A stretch of DNA of 64,000 bases from contig JAFKKN010000002.1 of NCBI GenBank assembly GCA_017305535.1, positions 1-64,000 of the forward strand, written 5' to 3'. The stretch comes from Hyphomicrobiales bacterium. GTDB taxonomy: Bacteria; Pseudomonadota; Alphaproteobacteria; Rhizobiales; Xanthobacteraceae. A model generated the notes under the pieces. The model did not search any database. It saw only the letters and a list, made by a program, of their open reading frames with translations, and was not told the DNA's origin. Positions 1 to 10,710 of this stretch are shown piece by piece (positions within the stretch are counted from its first letter, which is position 1; every line of letters begins with the position of its first letter). The translations under genes were made by a program, and so were the position numbers.

Positions 1-135
1 TTGTTCCGAACCAAAAGGTACGTTCCCACGCGTTACTCACCCGTCTGCCACTGACGTATTGCTACGCCCGTTCGACTTGCATGTGTTAAGCCTGCCGCCA
101 GCGTTCGCTCTGAGCCAGGATCAAACTCTCAAGTT
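1..135 (-). rRNA. rrs: 16S ribosomal RNA, 5' end (partial)
   Basis: Read on the minus strand this is the 5' end of a small-subunit rRNA: the universal 27F primer site (AGAGTTTGATCCTGGCTCAG) lies at about 112-131, followed by the conserved AACGCTGGCGGCAGGC and ACATGCAAGTCGA stretches. The gene runs off the left edge, so only about 135 bases are present. The variable bases after the GGCGTAGC stretch look like Bradyrhizobium/Rhodopseudomonas 16S. The exact 5' nucleotide is estimated. Confidence 0.97.
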
Positions 136-136
136 G

Positions 137-540
137 GACTTGAAACTTTAAACCGGCTGATCACAACGTTTGACGAGGTCCCACCATTTGTTAGCCGAAG
201 CCAACATGCTGTCTGCGATTCACATCGCGGACAACGATGGTGTAACCTTTGAAACGTGTACCGCCGAAGTCTTTCGTCCGGTCTCAATGCTCGAAAGCCG
301 AAGCCTTCTTACAATCGAGACCCGCAAGGACTCCGCCGTCCACGTTTCTCTTTCTTCATCTTCACTTGTCAAACAGCCCGGGGCGGGAGCCCCTCTCCTG
401 TGACCAGGAGGTTCGAAGTTTCACCCGACGCCGAATGACAACCGATAACTCTCGGTTGCTGATTCACTCATCTAAGTGAGGGACTTCAAAGGCGCGGCTG
501 GATGCCTTGACCCGGGGGTCAAAGCGTCGCCGCGCTCAGT
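137..540 (-). other. rRNA operon leader (transcribed spacer)
   Basis: This stretch lies between the predicted rRNA promoter and the 16S 5' end and should be the transcribed leader removed by RNase III. It holds no believable protein gene; the short open frames here lack ribosome-binding sites and overlap each other. It contains purine-rich tracts on the minus strand (for example GAAGATGAAGAAAGAG near 345-362), as is common in rhizobial rrn leaders. I could not assign a specific antitermination box. Confidence 0.7.
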
Positions 541-546
541 GGCCGG

Positions 547-576
547 GTTATAGGCCCTCCCAATCGGGGTTGTCAA
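547..576 (-). promoter_or_regulatory. rRNA operon promoter (-35/-10)
   Basis: On the minus strand a perfect -35 TTGACA (571-576) is separated by 18 bases from TATAAC (547-552). Transcription would start near 540 and run left into the 16S gene about 400 bases downstream. A/T-rich tracts directly upstream (about 600-640) could serve as an UP element. Position and quality fit a sigma-70 rrn P1 promoter. Confidence 0.85.
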
Positions 577-1061
577 CGCCCTTCGTCAAGAAATCGTCAC
601 GCAGTGCAAAAAACTTCAAACCCCCTATAAAACAAGGCTTTTTCGGCCCTGCGCCGTACTTGAGCCACATTCCTGCGACGTTCTGGATGAAGAAAATTTT
701 GAATCGCCGGGGCGAAAACGACATCCCGGCGCGACGAAACTCCGGGGACCGGCGATCATTATCGGGTGTTGCGCCGTATCACCCTGTCTGCACGACCAAG
801 AACCTTGACCATACGCCCCGGGCACGATGCCGGACTCCGCGAGCGGTTCCGGATCGCATCATGCCCAGGCGATTGAAATTGATCGCGTTTACGATCTTGG
901 ATCGGGTCGATCCGAAATCGTCGAGATCTTGGATGACCACAGGAGACACCGACACCATTGACGTTGCCTGCGCGGATCAGCACTTTGACCCGCGATGCTT
1001 CGGACCTTGGCGCGGCCAGTGATGCAATGCGGATGGTAACGGGATCTCGGGGGACCACGGA
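577..1061. other. Intergenic region upstream of rrn and the M23 gene
   Basis: This is a divergent intergenic region between the rRNA promoter and the M23 peptidase gene. No recognised gene is seen: the overlapping open frames on both strands have no homology I recognise and no ribosome-binding sites. A small inverted repeat GGATCG-GGT-CGATCC lies at about 898-912. The promoter of the downstream peptidase must lie here but I cannot pick it confidently. Confidence 0.6.
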
Positions 1062-3140
1062 TTGAGCCAGAAGACGCCACGCGGAGCCTTTTCAGGGCGA
1101 GGAGCCGGGGTCATCGACCTCGGCCACGAGCCGCCGCTGTCGGTCGATGGCTCGGAAGCGGCCGTCATCGATCGCCGCCGGATTTCCGTGCAATGGTTCA
1201 GCGGGACCATTCTCACCGGCCTGTGCGGCGCGGCCTTGATCGGCGGCGCCGTTTTTGCGTCGCTTGATGGCGAGATGACCTTTGCCAAGGTTCCAGAGCG
1301 CGCCGAGGCAACGCTGCGTGGGGCCTTCGGCGCCAACGATCGCCTCGCGACACTGCACAAGAGTGACCGCCTGCCGCCGCCGAGCGATACCAGCACCGCA
1401 CGCACCGTGATCCGCGTTTCCACCGCCACGCAGGTCGGCAACCGCGAGGTGATGCGGGTGCGTCCCTACGTTCGCATCGCCGGCAACCTGGCGCTGTCGA
1501 CCAGCGACCTCAGCAGCAAAATTCCGGCATTTAACGCCCAACGCCTGCTCACCGACGTCGGCTCGGCGCCGACGGCCGCCGAGGACGTCCAGAATGCCGC
1601 CGAGCCCGATGCCGAGGTTTCGTTCGTCACGCGCGATCTCGGCACCGTGCTGCCGCGCGCCAAGATCAGCGCCAGCGTCGCTATCGAAGAGGTGCTGATG
1701 CGGGTCCGCGATGCCTCGAGCTGGCGCAATCAAAGCGGCGTCCGTTACACGATGGCGAGCGCGACGCCCGATGCCGCCGCACCCGCCGACATGAAAATGG
1801 CCTATGCCGCTGAAGGCGGCGCCGCCGATCCCTATGCCGGCTTTGAAGCCCGCATCGTCCCCGAAAACGTGACGCTGCTGCCGAAAACCAAGGATCAGGT
1901 CACCGGCGGCAACGCCGTCAACGAACGGGTTCATGTCGTCAGGAAAGGCGACACTGTCGCCTCGATATTGGTCGACCAAGGCGCCACCCCGGAAGAAGCC
2001 CGCGCCATCGCCGCGACGCTGGGCCCGCGCGGCCGCGACGGCGGCCTGCGCGAAGGCCAGAAGCTCCGCATCTTGATGGAGCCCGCGGGACCCGGCAAAC
2101 GCCTGCAACCCTATCGCGTCATCGTCGCCAGCGATTCCTCGATCGAGGCTGTTGTCGCGCTGTCGGATCTCGGCCGCTACGTTCCGGTCGACACGCAGAG
2201 CTTCAACACCGCGACCACGACCACCGACACCAGCGACGACGAAGATGAGGACGACGGCAGCGGCGTGCGGCTGTACCAGAGCATTTACGAGACCGCGCTG
2301 CGCTACAAGGTGCCGACCTCGGTCATCGAGGACATGATCCGCATCTACTCCTACGACGTCGATTTCCAGCGTCGTGCCCAGGCCGGCGATTCGTTCGAAG
2401 TGTTTTACGCCAGCGACGACGAGACCACGCCGACGATCGAACCCGACGACGTGCTCTACGCGTCCCTCACGGTCGGCGGCGAAACCAAGAAATACTATCG
2501 CTTCCAGACCGCCGACGACGGCGTCGTCGACTACTACGACGAGAGCGGCAAGAGCGCGAAGAAATTCCTGGTCCGCAAACCCGTCAACAACGCCATCATG
2601 CGCTCCGGCTTCGGCGCGCGGCGCCATCCGATCCTCGGCTACACCAAGATGCACACCGGCATCGACTGGGCCACCGCCTACGGCACACCGATCTTCGCCT
2701 CCGGCAACGGCATCGTCGAAAAGGTCGGCTGGGAAGGCGGCTATGGCAAGTACATCCGCCTCAAGCACAACAACGGCTACGAGACCGCCTACGGCCACAT
2801 GTCGGCCTATGCCAAGGGCATCGAGCCCGGCAAACGCGTGCGTCAAGGTCAGGTGATCGGTTTCGTCGGCTCCACCGGACAATCCACCGGTGCGCATGTG
2901 CACTACGAAATTCTGGTCAACGGCCGCTTTGTCGATCCCATGCGTATCCGCCTGCCGCGCGGCCGTTCACTCGAAGGCGCGCAGATGGCATCGTTCGAAA
3001 AGGAACGCAGCCGGATCGATGGGCTGATGGCCAGCCGCGCCGCGCCGCGCGTCTCGGAAAACGTGACAGCCCAGCCGGTCAGTCTGATGGGCCGGAATCA
3101 GGCTTCGGCGTCACCACCACGGCAGGCCAGCAACCGCTAA
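1062..3140 (+). CDS. M23 family metallopeptidase, membrane-anchored, with LysM-like domain
   Basis: The 692-residue protein is a peptidoglycan DD-endopeptidase-like factor acting in the periplasm. A single membrane segment lies near residues 44-66 after a short cytoplasmic tail. A LysM-like or OapA-type region (HVVRKGDT...) covers about 288-337. An acidic Asp/Glu-rich linker sits near 390-400. The C-terminal Peptidase_M23 domain has the zinc ligands H531 and D535 (HTGID) and the HVH motif at H612/H614, so it appears catalytically intact. The chosen start is TTG at 1062; no earlier in-frame ATG extends the family alignment. A long linker between membrane anchor and LysM is not conserved in a way I recognise. 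It stands alone as a transcription unit. Confidence 0.9.
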   Translation: MSQKTPRGAFSGRGAGVIDLGHEPPLSVDGSEAAVIDRRRISVQWFSGTILTGLCGAALIGGAVFASLDGEMTFAKVPERAEATLRGAFGANDRLATLHKSDRLPPPSDTSTARTVIRVSTATQVGNREVMRVRPYVRIAGNLALSTSDLSSKIPAFNAQRLLTDVGSAPTAAEDVQNAAEPDAEVSFVTRDLGTVLPRAKISASVAIEEVLMRVRDASSWRNQSGVRYTMASATPDAAAPADMKMAYAAEGGAADPYAGFEARIVPENVTLLPKTKDQVTGGNAVNERVHVVRKGDTVASILVDQGATPEEARAIAATLGPRGRDGGLREGQKLRILMEPAGPGKRLQPYRVIVASDSSIEAVVALSDLGRYVPVDTQSFNTATTTTDTSDDEDEDDGSGVRLYQSIYETALRYKVPTSVIEDMIRIYSYDVDFQRRAQAGDSFEVFYASDDETTPTIEPDDVLYASLTVGGETKKYYRFQTADDGVVDYYDESGKSAKKFLVRKPVNNAIMRSGFGARRHPILGYTKMHTGIDWATAYGTPIFASGNGIVEKVGWEGGYGKYIRLKHNNGYETAYGHMSAYAKGIEPGKRVRQGQVIGFVGSTGQSTGAHVHYEILVNGRFVDPMRIRLPRGRSLEGAQMASFEKERSRIDGLMASRAAPRVSENVTAQPVSLMGRNQASASPPRQASNR

Positions 3141-3149
3141 CGCTTCCAG

Positions 3150-3629
3150 TTACGCCACCGCCGGCTCGACGAAAAGCAGAACAATCCCGATCGCGGTCAG
3201 ACCGAACGCAACCGCGGCAAGCGGCAGCAGCATGTTGATCGCTGCGTCCTTGCTATGGAGCCGAGCACCCCACACGTCCATGTCGCCGCTTCCCCAATCT
3301 CGCAGCGACACCGCATCTCGCCTGTCGTCCTTGGATCGACCGTACTTCCACCACTGACGCCACAAAATCAAAGGTATTCCCAAGGCCATCAGCAGCAGAA
3401 TGCTGATGAACGTGAGCGCCAGTCCGATGTAGCCGCGATGGTCGAACAGGATCCAAGCTGATACTGCGAACCAGACCGCAAGTCCGCCGGCCACACGATA
3501 GATCAGGGGATGGAATTGATCGCGGTGTACACGATTGTGGTTGGATGGGATGACTTGATTGCTCATTGACGTTTCTCGCACATCGCCTCCGCCTCTAGGA
3601 ACAAACCGCGGTCGCCGCCGCGGTTCCAT
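3150..3629 (-). CDS. Hypothetical membrane protein
   Basis: The family is unrecognised. The 159-residue protein has an N-terminal basic stretch, then three probable membrane helices (a pair around VAGGLAVWFAVSAW and IGLALTFISILLLMALG, and one at the C-terminus LPLAAVAFGLTAIGIVLLF) with a charged loop between them. The ATG at 3629 is chosen because AAGGA lies 7 bases upstream; an internal ATG at 3566 (MSNQVIP) would remove the low-complexity basic start and is a real alternative. It lies convergent to the M23 gene with only 9 bases between stops, and downstream of the clpB terminator. Confidence 0.7.
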   Translation of the reverse strand: MEPRRRPRFVPRGGGDVRETSMSNQVIPSNHNRVHRDQFHPLIYRVAGGLAVWFAVSAWILFDHRGYIGLALTFISILLLMALGIPLILWRQWWKYGRSKDDRRDAVSLRDWGSGDMDVWGARLHSKDAAINMLLPLAAVAFGLTAIGIVLLFVEPAVA

Positions 3630-3693
3630 TACATTTTCCTTCAGGCACGGCATCACATCCCACGCCTTGTCCACGCATCGTTCGGCAGAACGC

Positions 3694-3724
3694 AAAAAGC
3701 GGCCGGGGCTGAGCCCGGCCGCCT
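3694..3724 (-). terminator. Rho-independent terminator of clpB
   Basis: On the minus strand a 9-bp perfect GC stem (GCGGCCGGG/CCCGGCCGC at 3699-3707 and 3714-3722) with a 6-base loop is followed by five T residues. It lies about 25 bases after the clpB stop. Confidence 0.9.
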
Positions 3725-3749
3725 TACGTTCAAACCGATGCAGGGGGCG

Positions 3750-6389
<2,640 letters not shown>

Positions 6390-6602
6390 CGATGATGGTC
6401 CCTCAGCCTGCCGGTCCGCCCCGAAGGCACGCAACCAGCATCTTCATTGGGTTCCACACGCCGCGCTGACGTTCCTCAGCCAGCGTGCGGTCTCGTCGCC
6501 GCCCTTTCGGGAAGGAGCGGCTTGACCCAAATGTGGGAACCGGCCGCCGCGAAAGGAAGAGGCGACGGCCGGAATTTCATCGATGGAAATGCAGAGCCGA
6601 AC

Positions 6603-7283
6603 TCAGTTCGGCAGCACGTAGGCGTAGACCCGGCCGCGCGGATAAACCGCCTCCGCGACCTTGCGGCCGTGATTGCCGGACACGATGATCGGGTTGCCCT
6701 TGGCGTCGACGCCGCTGACCACGCCGACATGGCCCCCGCGACGGCCGCGCGACATCACCGCGATGGCGCCGACCTGCGGACCCGACACGCGATGTCCGTA
6801 GCTGGCGAACGAGCTCGCCATGTCCGAGCCGGTGCCACGATGCCCGGTCTTTTGCAGAACCATGTTCATGAAGCGCGCGCACCACAGGCTGGCGCGTCCG
6901 GTCGGGTTGCCGCCGATGAAGCGACGCGCTTCGGCCACGAGGCTGGAGCCACCGCTAAAACCGCCGACGCTGTCCGGCGTTTCGGTCGTTGCCTTGGCCT
7001 GCGTCCGGCCGACCCGGCGCAACTGCTGCGCATGACGATCCCAATCGGACGTCTCCATAGCTTCGCTCCGACGGTGCGAACCATGACGACGATAGCGAAC
7101 GCGATGTCGCTTGCCGTGATGAGCGCGGTGATACTGATGATGACCATGGGCGTGATGACGAGCACCATGGTGATGAGACGGCCTCGCAGAGGCCGGTGAG
7201 GAAGCAAACGCAACGATTGCCAAAGAACTCAACACAAAAACCGCGAATCGAACTGCCCGATTCAACGCACGCAACTGAACCAT
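6603..7283 (-). CDS. Secreted CHAP-domain protein with His-rich segment
   Basis: The 226-residue protein has a Sec-type signal peptide (residues 1-34, ending ASSPASA). A strikingly His/Arg-rich segment follows at about 36-75 (repeats of HH, HHG, HRR). The C-terminal half is a CHAP/NlpC-like TIGR02594 domain: the WCARF motif carries the catalytic Cys, and GHVGVVSG carries the His. The family cuts peptidoglycan amide bonds or acts as an amidase-like domain in the periplasm or at the cell surface; the exact substrate here is unknown. The His-rich stretch could bind metal ions, which is inference. It is transcribed alone, divergent from the alpha/beta hydrolase. Confidence 0.8.
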   Translation of the reverse strand: MVQLRALNRAVRFAVFVLSSLAIVAFASSPASARPSHHHGARHHAHGHHQYHRAHHGKRHRVRYRRHGSHRRSEAMETSDWDRHAQQLRRVGRTQAKATTETPDSVGGFSGGSSLVAEARRFIGGNPTGRASLWCARFMNMVLQKTGHRGTGSDMASSFASYGHRVSGPQVGAIAVMSRGRRGGHVGVVSGVDAKGNPIIVSGNHGRKVAEAVYPRGRVYAYVLPN

Positions 7284-7547
7284 CCAAGGATTCCTTCAGA
7301 CCCCCAAGTGTTACCGGACCGTGGATCGGTCCGGCGTCCGTGGCGTAAAGCAATTGCGATATGGCGAGAAAAAGGCGCGTGGGACGCGAGTTTCTTCGAT
7401 TCCGCGCTGAATCGGGGCCAATTTGATGCGAATTCCCCTTGCGAACTTCATGTTCATGGCAGCTTTGCACTGAGTGCAGGGCGAGTTAACGCAAGGGGTC
7501 GCGTAATCTGCGAGTTCTTAACAACGCGCAAGCAGGGATTTTTCGCA

Positions 7548-8411
7548 ATGCCTTACGCGACGAGCAGCGACGGTGTCCGCCTTCATTACGACGATGTCGG
7601 GCACGGCACACCGATCCTGTTTGTGCACGAATTCGCCGCCGACGGCGCGAGCTGGGAGCCGCAGATGCGCTACTTCTCGCGCGGCCATCGCTGCATCGCT
7701 TATTCGGCGCGCGGCTATACGCCGTCCGATATTCCCGGCAACGATGCATCGTATGGCTGGGAGCATTTTCGCGACGACACGCTCGCGGTGCTCGATCATC
7801 TGCAAATCCGCGCGGCGCATTTCGTCGGCCTGTCGATGGGCGCGTACTCATCATTGCAAGCCGCGCTGAAAGCGCCGGAGCGCGTGCTGTCATTGACGTT
7901 GGCCGGCGCGGGAAGCGGCTTTGAGGCTTCGCGGCTGCACGGCTTTCGCGATCAATGCAGAGCGGACGCCGATCGCTTCGCGCAAGAAGGCGGCGCAACG
8001 CTGGCGCAACTCGCCGGCATGACGCCGGGACGGATTCCCTTTCTGGTGAAGGACCCACGCGGCTTTCAGGAGTTTTACGATGCGCTGGCGCGACATGACG
8101 CGAAAGGCTCGGCCTTCACCATGCGCAATTTCCAGGGTGGCCGACCGCCGCTGTCGGACTTCGTTGCGCAATTGAAGCAGCTGACCACGCCGACGCTGAT
8201 TATCGTCGGCGACGAAGACGACGCCTGCATCGAATCGAGCCTGTTCCTGAAGCAGCATATCGCGGCCTCCGGCCTCGCGATGTTTCCGAAGACCGGGCAC
8301 GTGCTCAACCACGAGGAGCCGGCGCGGTTCAACGAAACAGTCGAACGCTTCCTTGCGCTTGTCGAAGCTGGCCGTTGGAACCCGCGTGATCCGCGTTCGG
8401 TGCGGGCCTAG
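7548..8411 (+). CDS. Alpha/beta hydrolase
   Basis: This 287-residue alpha/beta-hydrolase-fold enzyme has the nucleophile elbow GLSMG near residue 94, an acid in the GDEDD strand near 225, and the catalytic His in GHVLNHEEP near residue 250. The closest general type is the 3-oxoadipate enol-lactonase or haloperoxidase-like group, but the substrate cannot be read from sequence. The ATG at 7548 starts the conserved strand MPYATSSDGVRLHY; the open frame extends upstream but that extension is not protein-like. Upstream 7284-7547 is the divergent promoter region shared with the CHAP gene. A dispersed repeat begins just after its stop. Confidence 0.85.
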   Translation: MPYATSSDGVRLHYDDVGHGTPILFVHEFAADGASWEPQMRYFSRGHRCIAYSARGYTPSDIPGNDASYGWEHFRDDTLAVLDHLQIRAAHFVGLSMGAYSSLQAALKAPERVLSLTLAGAGSGFEASRLHGFRDQCRADADRFAQEGGATLAQLAGMTPGRIPFLVKDPRGFQEFYDALARHDAKGSAFTMRNFQGGRPPLSDFVAQLKQLTTPTLIIVGDEDDACIESSLFLKQHIAASGLAMFPKTGHVLNHEEPARFNETVERFLALVEAGRWNPRDPRSVRA

Positions 8412-8412
8412 C

Positions 8413-8496
8413 CGTCATTGTGAGCGAAGCGAAGCAATCCAGAAGCCAAAAAGTAAGGACTGGATTGCTTCGGAGCTCATGCTCCTCGCAATGACG
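8413..8496. repeat. Dispersed palindromic repeat, family A (copy 1)
   Basis: An imperfect inverted repeat begins CGTCATTGTGAGCGAAGCGAAG and its complement ends CTCGCAATGACG, with the inner arms CAATCCAG and CTGGATTG. Four related copies lie at 14271, 28871, 37622 and 48478. It sits between the convergent alpha/beta hydrolase and metW genes. Confidence 0.9.
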
Positions 8497-8504
8497 ATAG
8501 GTAA

Positions 8505-9173
8505 CTACCGTTCCTTGCCGCGACGGCTGAGCACGAACACGCCCTGCTCGCCGAACAGGTTCCAGAACCACCACGGCGCGTTGAGGCGCAGCGGGCGGCC
8601 GTAAAGGTCGAGTGCCACCGCCCGCTCCATCTTGACGTTGATCTCGTCGCAGAGCTGGACGAAATCCTTGATGGTGCAGAAGTGGATGTTCGGCGTCTCG
8701 TACCATGTCGCCGGCAGATTGTCGGTGCGCGGCATGTGCCCGCCGACCAGCAATTGCAGCCGCATCTTCCAGTAGCCAAAGTTCGGAAACGAAACGATGG
8801 CGCGATGACCGATGCGCAGCAGATTTTCCAGTACCGCCCTCGGTTGCCGCGTCGCCTGCAAGGTCTGCGACAGGATCACGTAGTCGAACGCATCGTCCGG
8901 ATAGGCGTCGAGGTCGGTGTCGGCGTCGCCCTGCACCACCGCGAGCCCCTTGGCGACGCACTTGTTGACGCCCTCCCGCGACAATTCGATGCCGCGCCCG
9001 TCGACGCCGCGCCGCTCCAGCAGTTGCAAGAGGTCGCCGTCGCCGCAACCGACATCGAGCACACGCGAACCGGACGGAACCATCTCCGCGACCAGCAGAT
9101 GATCGCCGCGATGATCCGCCGGATTGAAAGGCGCCGCGCCGTTGAGCGGCAGTGTCGGTTGCTGGATCGTCAT
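8505..9173 (-). CDS. metW: Methionine biosynthesis protein MetW
   Basis: The 222-residue class-I methyltransferase-fold protein has motif I VLDVGCGDGD near residue 40 and the MetW-specific C-terminal block (NFGYWKMRLQLL, GRMPxTxxLP-like, WYETPNIHFCT). In proteobacteria MetW is found next to MetX and supports homoserine O-acyltransferase activity; its precise biochemical role is debated. The ATG is one base after the metX stop, so the two are co-transcribed and translationally coupled. Both fall under the SAM-II riboswitch upstream of metX. Confidence 0.95.
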   Translation of the reverse strand: MTIQQPTLPLNGAAPFNPADHRGDHLLVAEMVPSGSRVLDVGCGDGDLLQLLERRGVDGRGIELSREGVNKCVAKGLAVVQGDADTDLDAYPDDAFDYVILSQTLQATRQPRAVLENLLRIGHRAIVSFPNFGYWKMRLQLLVGGHMPRTDNLPATWYETPNIHFCTIKDFVQLCDEINVKMERAVALDLYGRPLRLNAPWWFWNLFGEQGVFVLSRRGKER

Positions 9174-9174
9174 G

Positions 9175-10371
9175 TCAGGTGCCGGATGAGGTCAGGCCGC
9201 GCGCGGCAGCGGCCGATTGCAGGAAGGCGCGCGCGATATCGATGAATTCCGGCACGTCGAGCAGGAAGGCATCGTGGCCCTTGTCGGTCTCGATCTCCGC
9301 GAACGACACCCGCGCGCCGCCGGCATTGAGCGCGTGCACGATGGCGCGCGATTCCGCGGTCGGGAACAACCAGTCGCTGGTGAACGACACCACGCAGAAC
9401 CGCGTCCTGGTGCCGCGAAACGCTTTCGCCAGCACGCCGTCATGATCGGCGGCGATGTCGAAATAGTCCATCGCCCGCGTCAGGTAGAGATAGCTGTTGG
9501 CGTCGAAGCGCTCGACGAAGGACGAGCCCTGATGCCGCAGATAGCTCTCGACCTGGAAATCCGCATCGAACGAGAATGTCGGCAGGTCGCGATCCTGCAT
9601 GCGGCGGCCGAACTTGCGATGCAGCGCCGCGTCCGAAAGATACGTGATGTGCGCCGCCATCCGCGCCACGCCGAGGCCGCGATGCGGATGGGTGCCGCGC
9701 TCGAAGTAGCGGCCCTGCTGCCAGTCGGGATCGGCCATCACGGCCTGCCGTCCCAACTCGTGAAACGCGATGTTCTGCGCCGAATGCCGCGTCGCGCAGG
9801 CGATCGGCAACGCCGAGAACACCCGCTGCGGATAGGCGACGCACCATTGCAGCACCTGCATCCCACCCATCGAACCGCCGACCACCGCGAACAGCGTGTC
9901 GATGCCGAGACGATCGAGCAGCATCGCCTGCGCCCGCACCATGTCGGGGATGGTGACGATGGGGAAATCCAGCCCCCACGGCTTACCGGTGTCCGGATTG
10001 GTCGAGGCCGGGCCGGTCGAGCCCATGCAGCCGCCGATCACATTGGGGCAGATCACGAAAAAACGGTCGGTATCGATCGGCTGGCCGGGGCCGATCATCG
10101 CCAGCCACCCGCCCGGCTTGCCGGTGACCGGGTGCACATTGGCCATGTGCTGGTCCATCGTCAGCGCATGGCAGACCAGAATGGCATTGGAGCGCTCGGC
10201 GTTGAGCGTGCCGTAGGTCTGATATGCGATCTGGAACGGCGCCAGATCGACGCCGCAGTCGAGACTGAGCGGCTGGTCCTTGCCGAACAGCGCCACCAGC
10301 GAGGATGGATGATCCACCTCGCGTTCCTGCGGCTGCAGCGTCTGGCCGTTGACTAACTCTGCGTTTACCAT
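9175..10371 (-). CDS. metX: Homoserine O-acetyltransferase (MetX)
   Basis: This 398-residue cytosolic alpha/beta-hydrolase-fold acyltransferase activates homoserine as the first committed step of methionine synthesis. The nucleophile Ser sits in GGSMGGMQ (about residue 170), the acid in SDWLFPT, and the catalytic His in GHDAFLLD near residue 365. GPASTNP and similar blocks match the MetX family; acetyl versus succinyl specificity is assumed from the family name only. The ATG at 10371 is preferred over an upstream in-frame TTG at 10401. The leader contains a SAM-II riboswitch plus terminator, so expression should fall when S-adenosylmethionine is plentiful. Confidence 0.96.
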   Translation of the reverse strand: MVNAELVNGQTLQPQEREVDHPSSLVALFGKDQPLSLDCGVDLAPFQIAYQTYGTLNAERSNAILVCHALTMDQHMANVHPVTGKPGGWLAMIGPGQPIDTDRFFVICPNVIGGCMGSTGPASTNPDTGKPWGLDFPIVTIPDMVRAQAMLLDRLGIDTLFAVVGGSMGGMQVLQWCVAYPQRVFSALPIACATRHSAQNIAFHELGRQAVMADPDWQQGRYFERGTHPHRGLGVARMAAHITYLSDAALHRKFGRRMQDRDLPTFSFDADFQVESYLRHQGSSFVERFDANSYLYLTRAMDYFDIAADHDGVLAKAFRGTRTRFCVVSFTSDWLFPTAESRAIVHALNAGGARVSFAEIETDKGHDAFLLDVPEFIDIARAFLQSAAAARGLTSSGT

Positions 10372-10419
10372 CGTGACACGGCCCCCGAGAGGGCCTCCCA
10401 ATCACCCGGCGTCAGGCAT

Positions 10420-10452
10420 AAAAAAACCGGCCTGAACAAACGGTTCGGCCGG
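10420..10452 (-). terminator. Riboswitch-controlled intrinsic terminator upstream of metX
   Basis: On the minus strand CCGGCCGAAC (10443-10452) pairs with GTTC-A-GGCCGG (10427-10437), a 10-bp stem with one bulged A and a 5-base loop, followed by seven T (10420-10426). It lies about 50 bases before the metX ATG and would stop transcription before the gene. Confidence 0.9.
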
Positions 10453-10472
10453 GATCGCATCTGTCCCCGGCC
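10447..10472 (-). promoter_or_regulatory. Candidate antiterminator hairpin of the metX leader
   Basis: GGCCGGG (10466-10472 on minus) can pair with CCCGGCC (10447-10453). Its 5' arm takes the last two G of the SAM-II aptamer and its 3' arm is the same CCGGCC used as the 5' arm of the terminator. The two structures are therefore mutually exclusive. Function as an antiterminator is inferred. Confidence 0.6.
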
Positions 10473-10527
10473 TGTTTAGCGAGTTGTTTAACGTGGCTGC
10501 AAGCCGGCCGGCTCAAATGACCACGAT
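10471..10527 (-). ncRNA. SAM-II riboswitch (metX leader aptamer)
   Basis: On the minus strand the sequence matches the SAM-II (SAM_alpha) consensus almost base for base: the P1 arm CGTGG (10521-10525), GTCATTTGAGCCGGCCGGC, CTTGCAG, the second P1 arm CCACG (10492-10496), GTTAAA, then GCTAAACAGG closing the pseudoknot. This H-type pseudoknot binds S-adenosylmethionine and is found upstream of methionine genes in alphaproteobacteria. Here it precedes metX-metW and is followed by an intrinsic terminator, indicating transcriptional attenuation. Confidence 0.96.
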
Positions 10528-10536
10528 GTGCTTCAA

Positions 10537-10565
10537 CAGCTAATCCCAAGCCGGAGCCCCGTCAA
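10537..10565 (-). promoter_or_regulatory. Candidate promoter of the metX leader
   Basis: On the minus strand TTGACG (10560-10565) is followed after 17 bases by TAGCTG (10537-10542). A start near 10530 would place the riboswitch at the very 5' end of the RNA. The -10 match is weak, so this is tentative. Confidence 0.45.
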
Positions 10566-10710
10566 GACGGCCCTGCATTCCGCGCCAGGCAGATACAGGC
10601 CATAAGCACGCCCTAACATGATGTTTTCTTTGCTTTCGGGCGGCGTCCTGCCTATCAATGCCCCCATCCATCATCCCTTCCGCACGCCGAAAGCCGCCGC
10701 AGGTCGATCC

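Noticed and set aside
170-1058. Several short frames in the rRNA leader and its upstream region
   Set aside because: They overlap each other on both strands, lack ribosome-binding sites and include the rRNA promoter and leader.
1092-2903. A 603-codon open frame opposite the M23 peptidase gene
   Set aside because: It is a GC-driven antisense shadow: no ribosome-binding site, repetitive low-complexity composition (many V, A, G, D) and complete overlap with a clearly conserved gene.
6390-6602. Heat-shock (RpoH) promoter for clpB
   Set aside because: No pair of -35 and -10 elements with proper spacing could be found on the minus strand, although control by RpoH is expected from the family.
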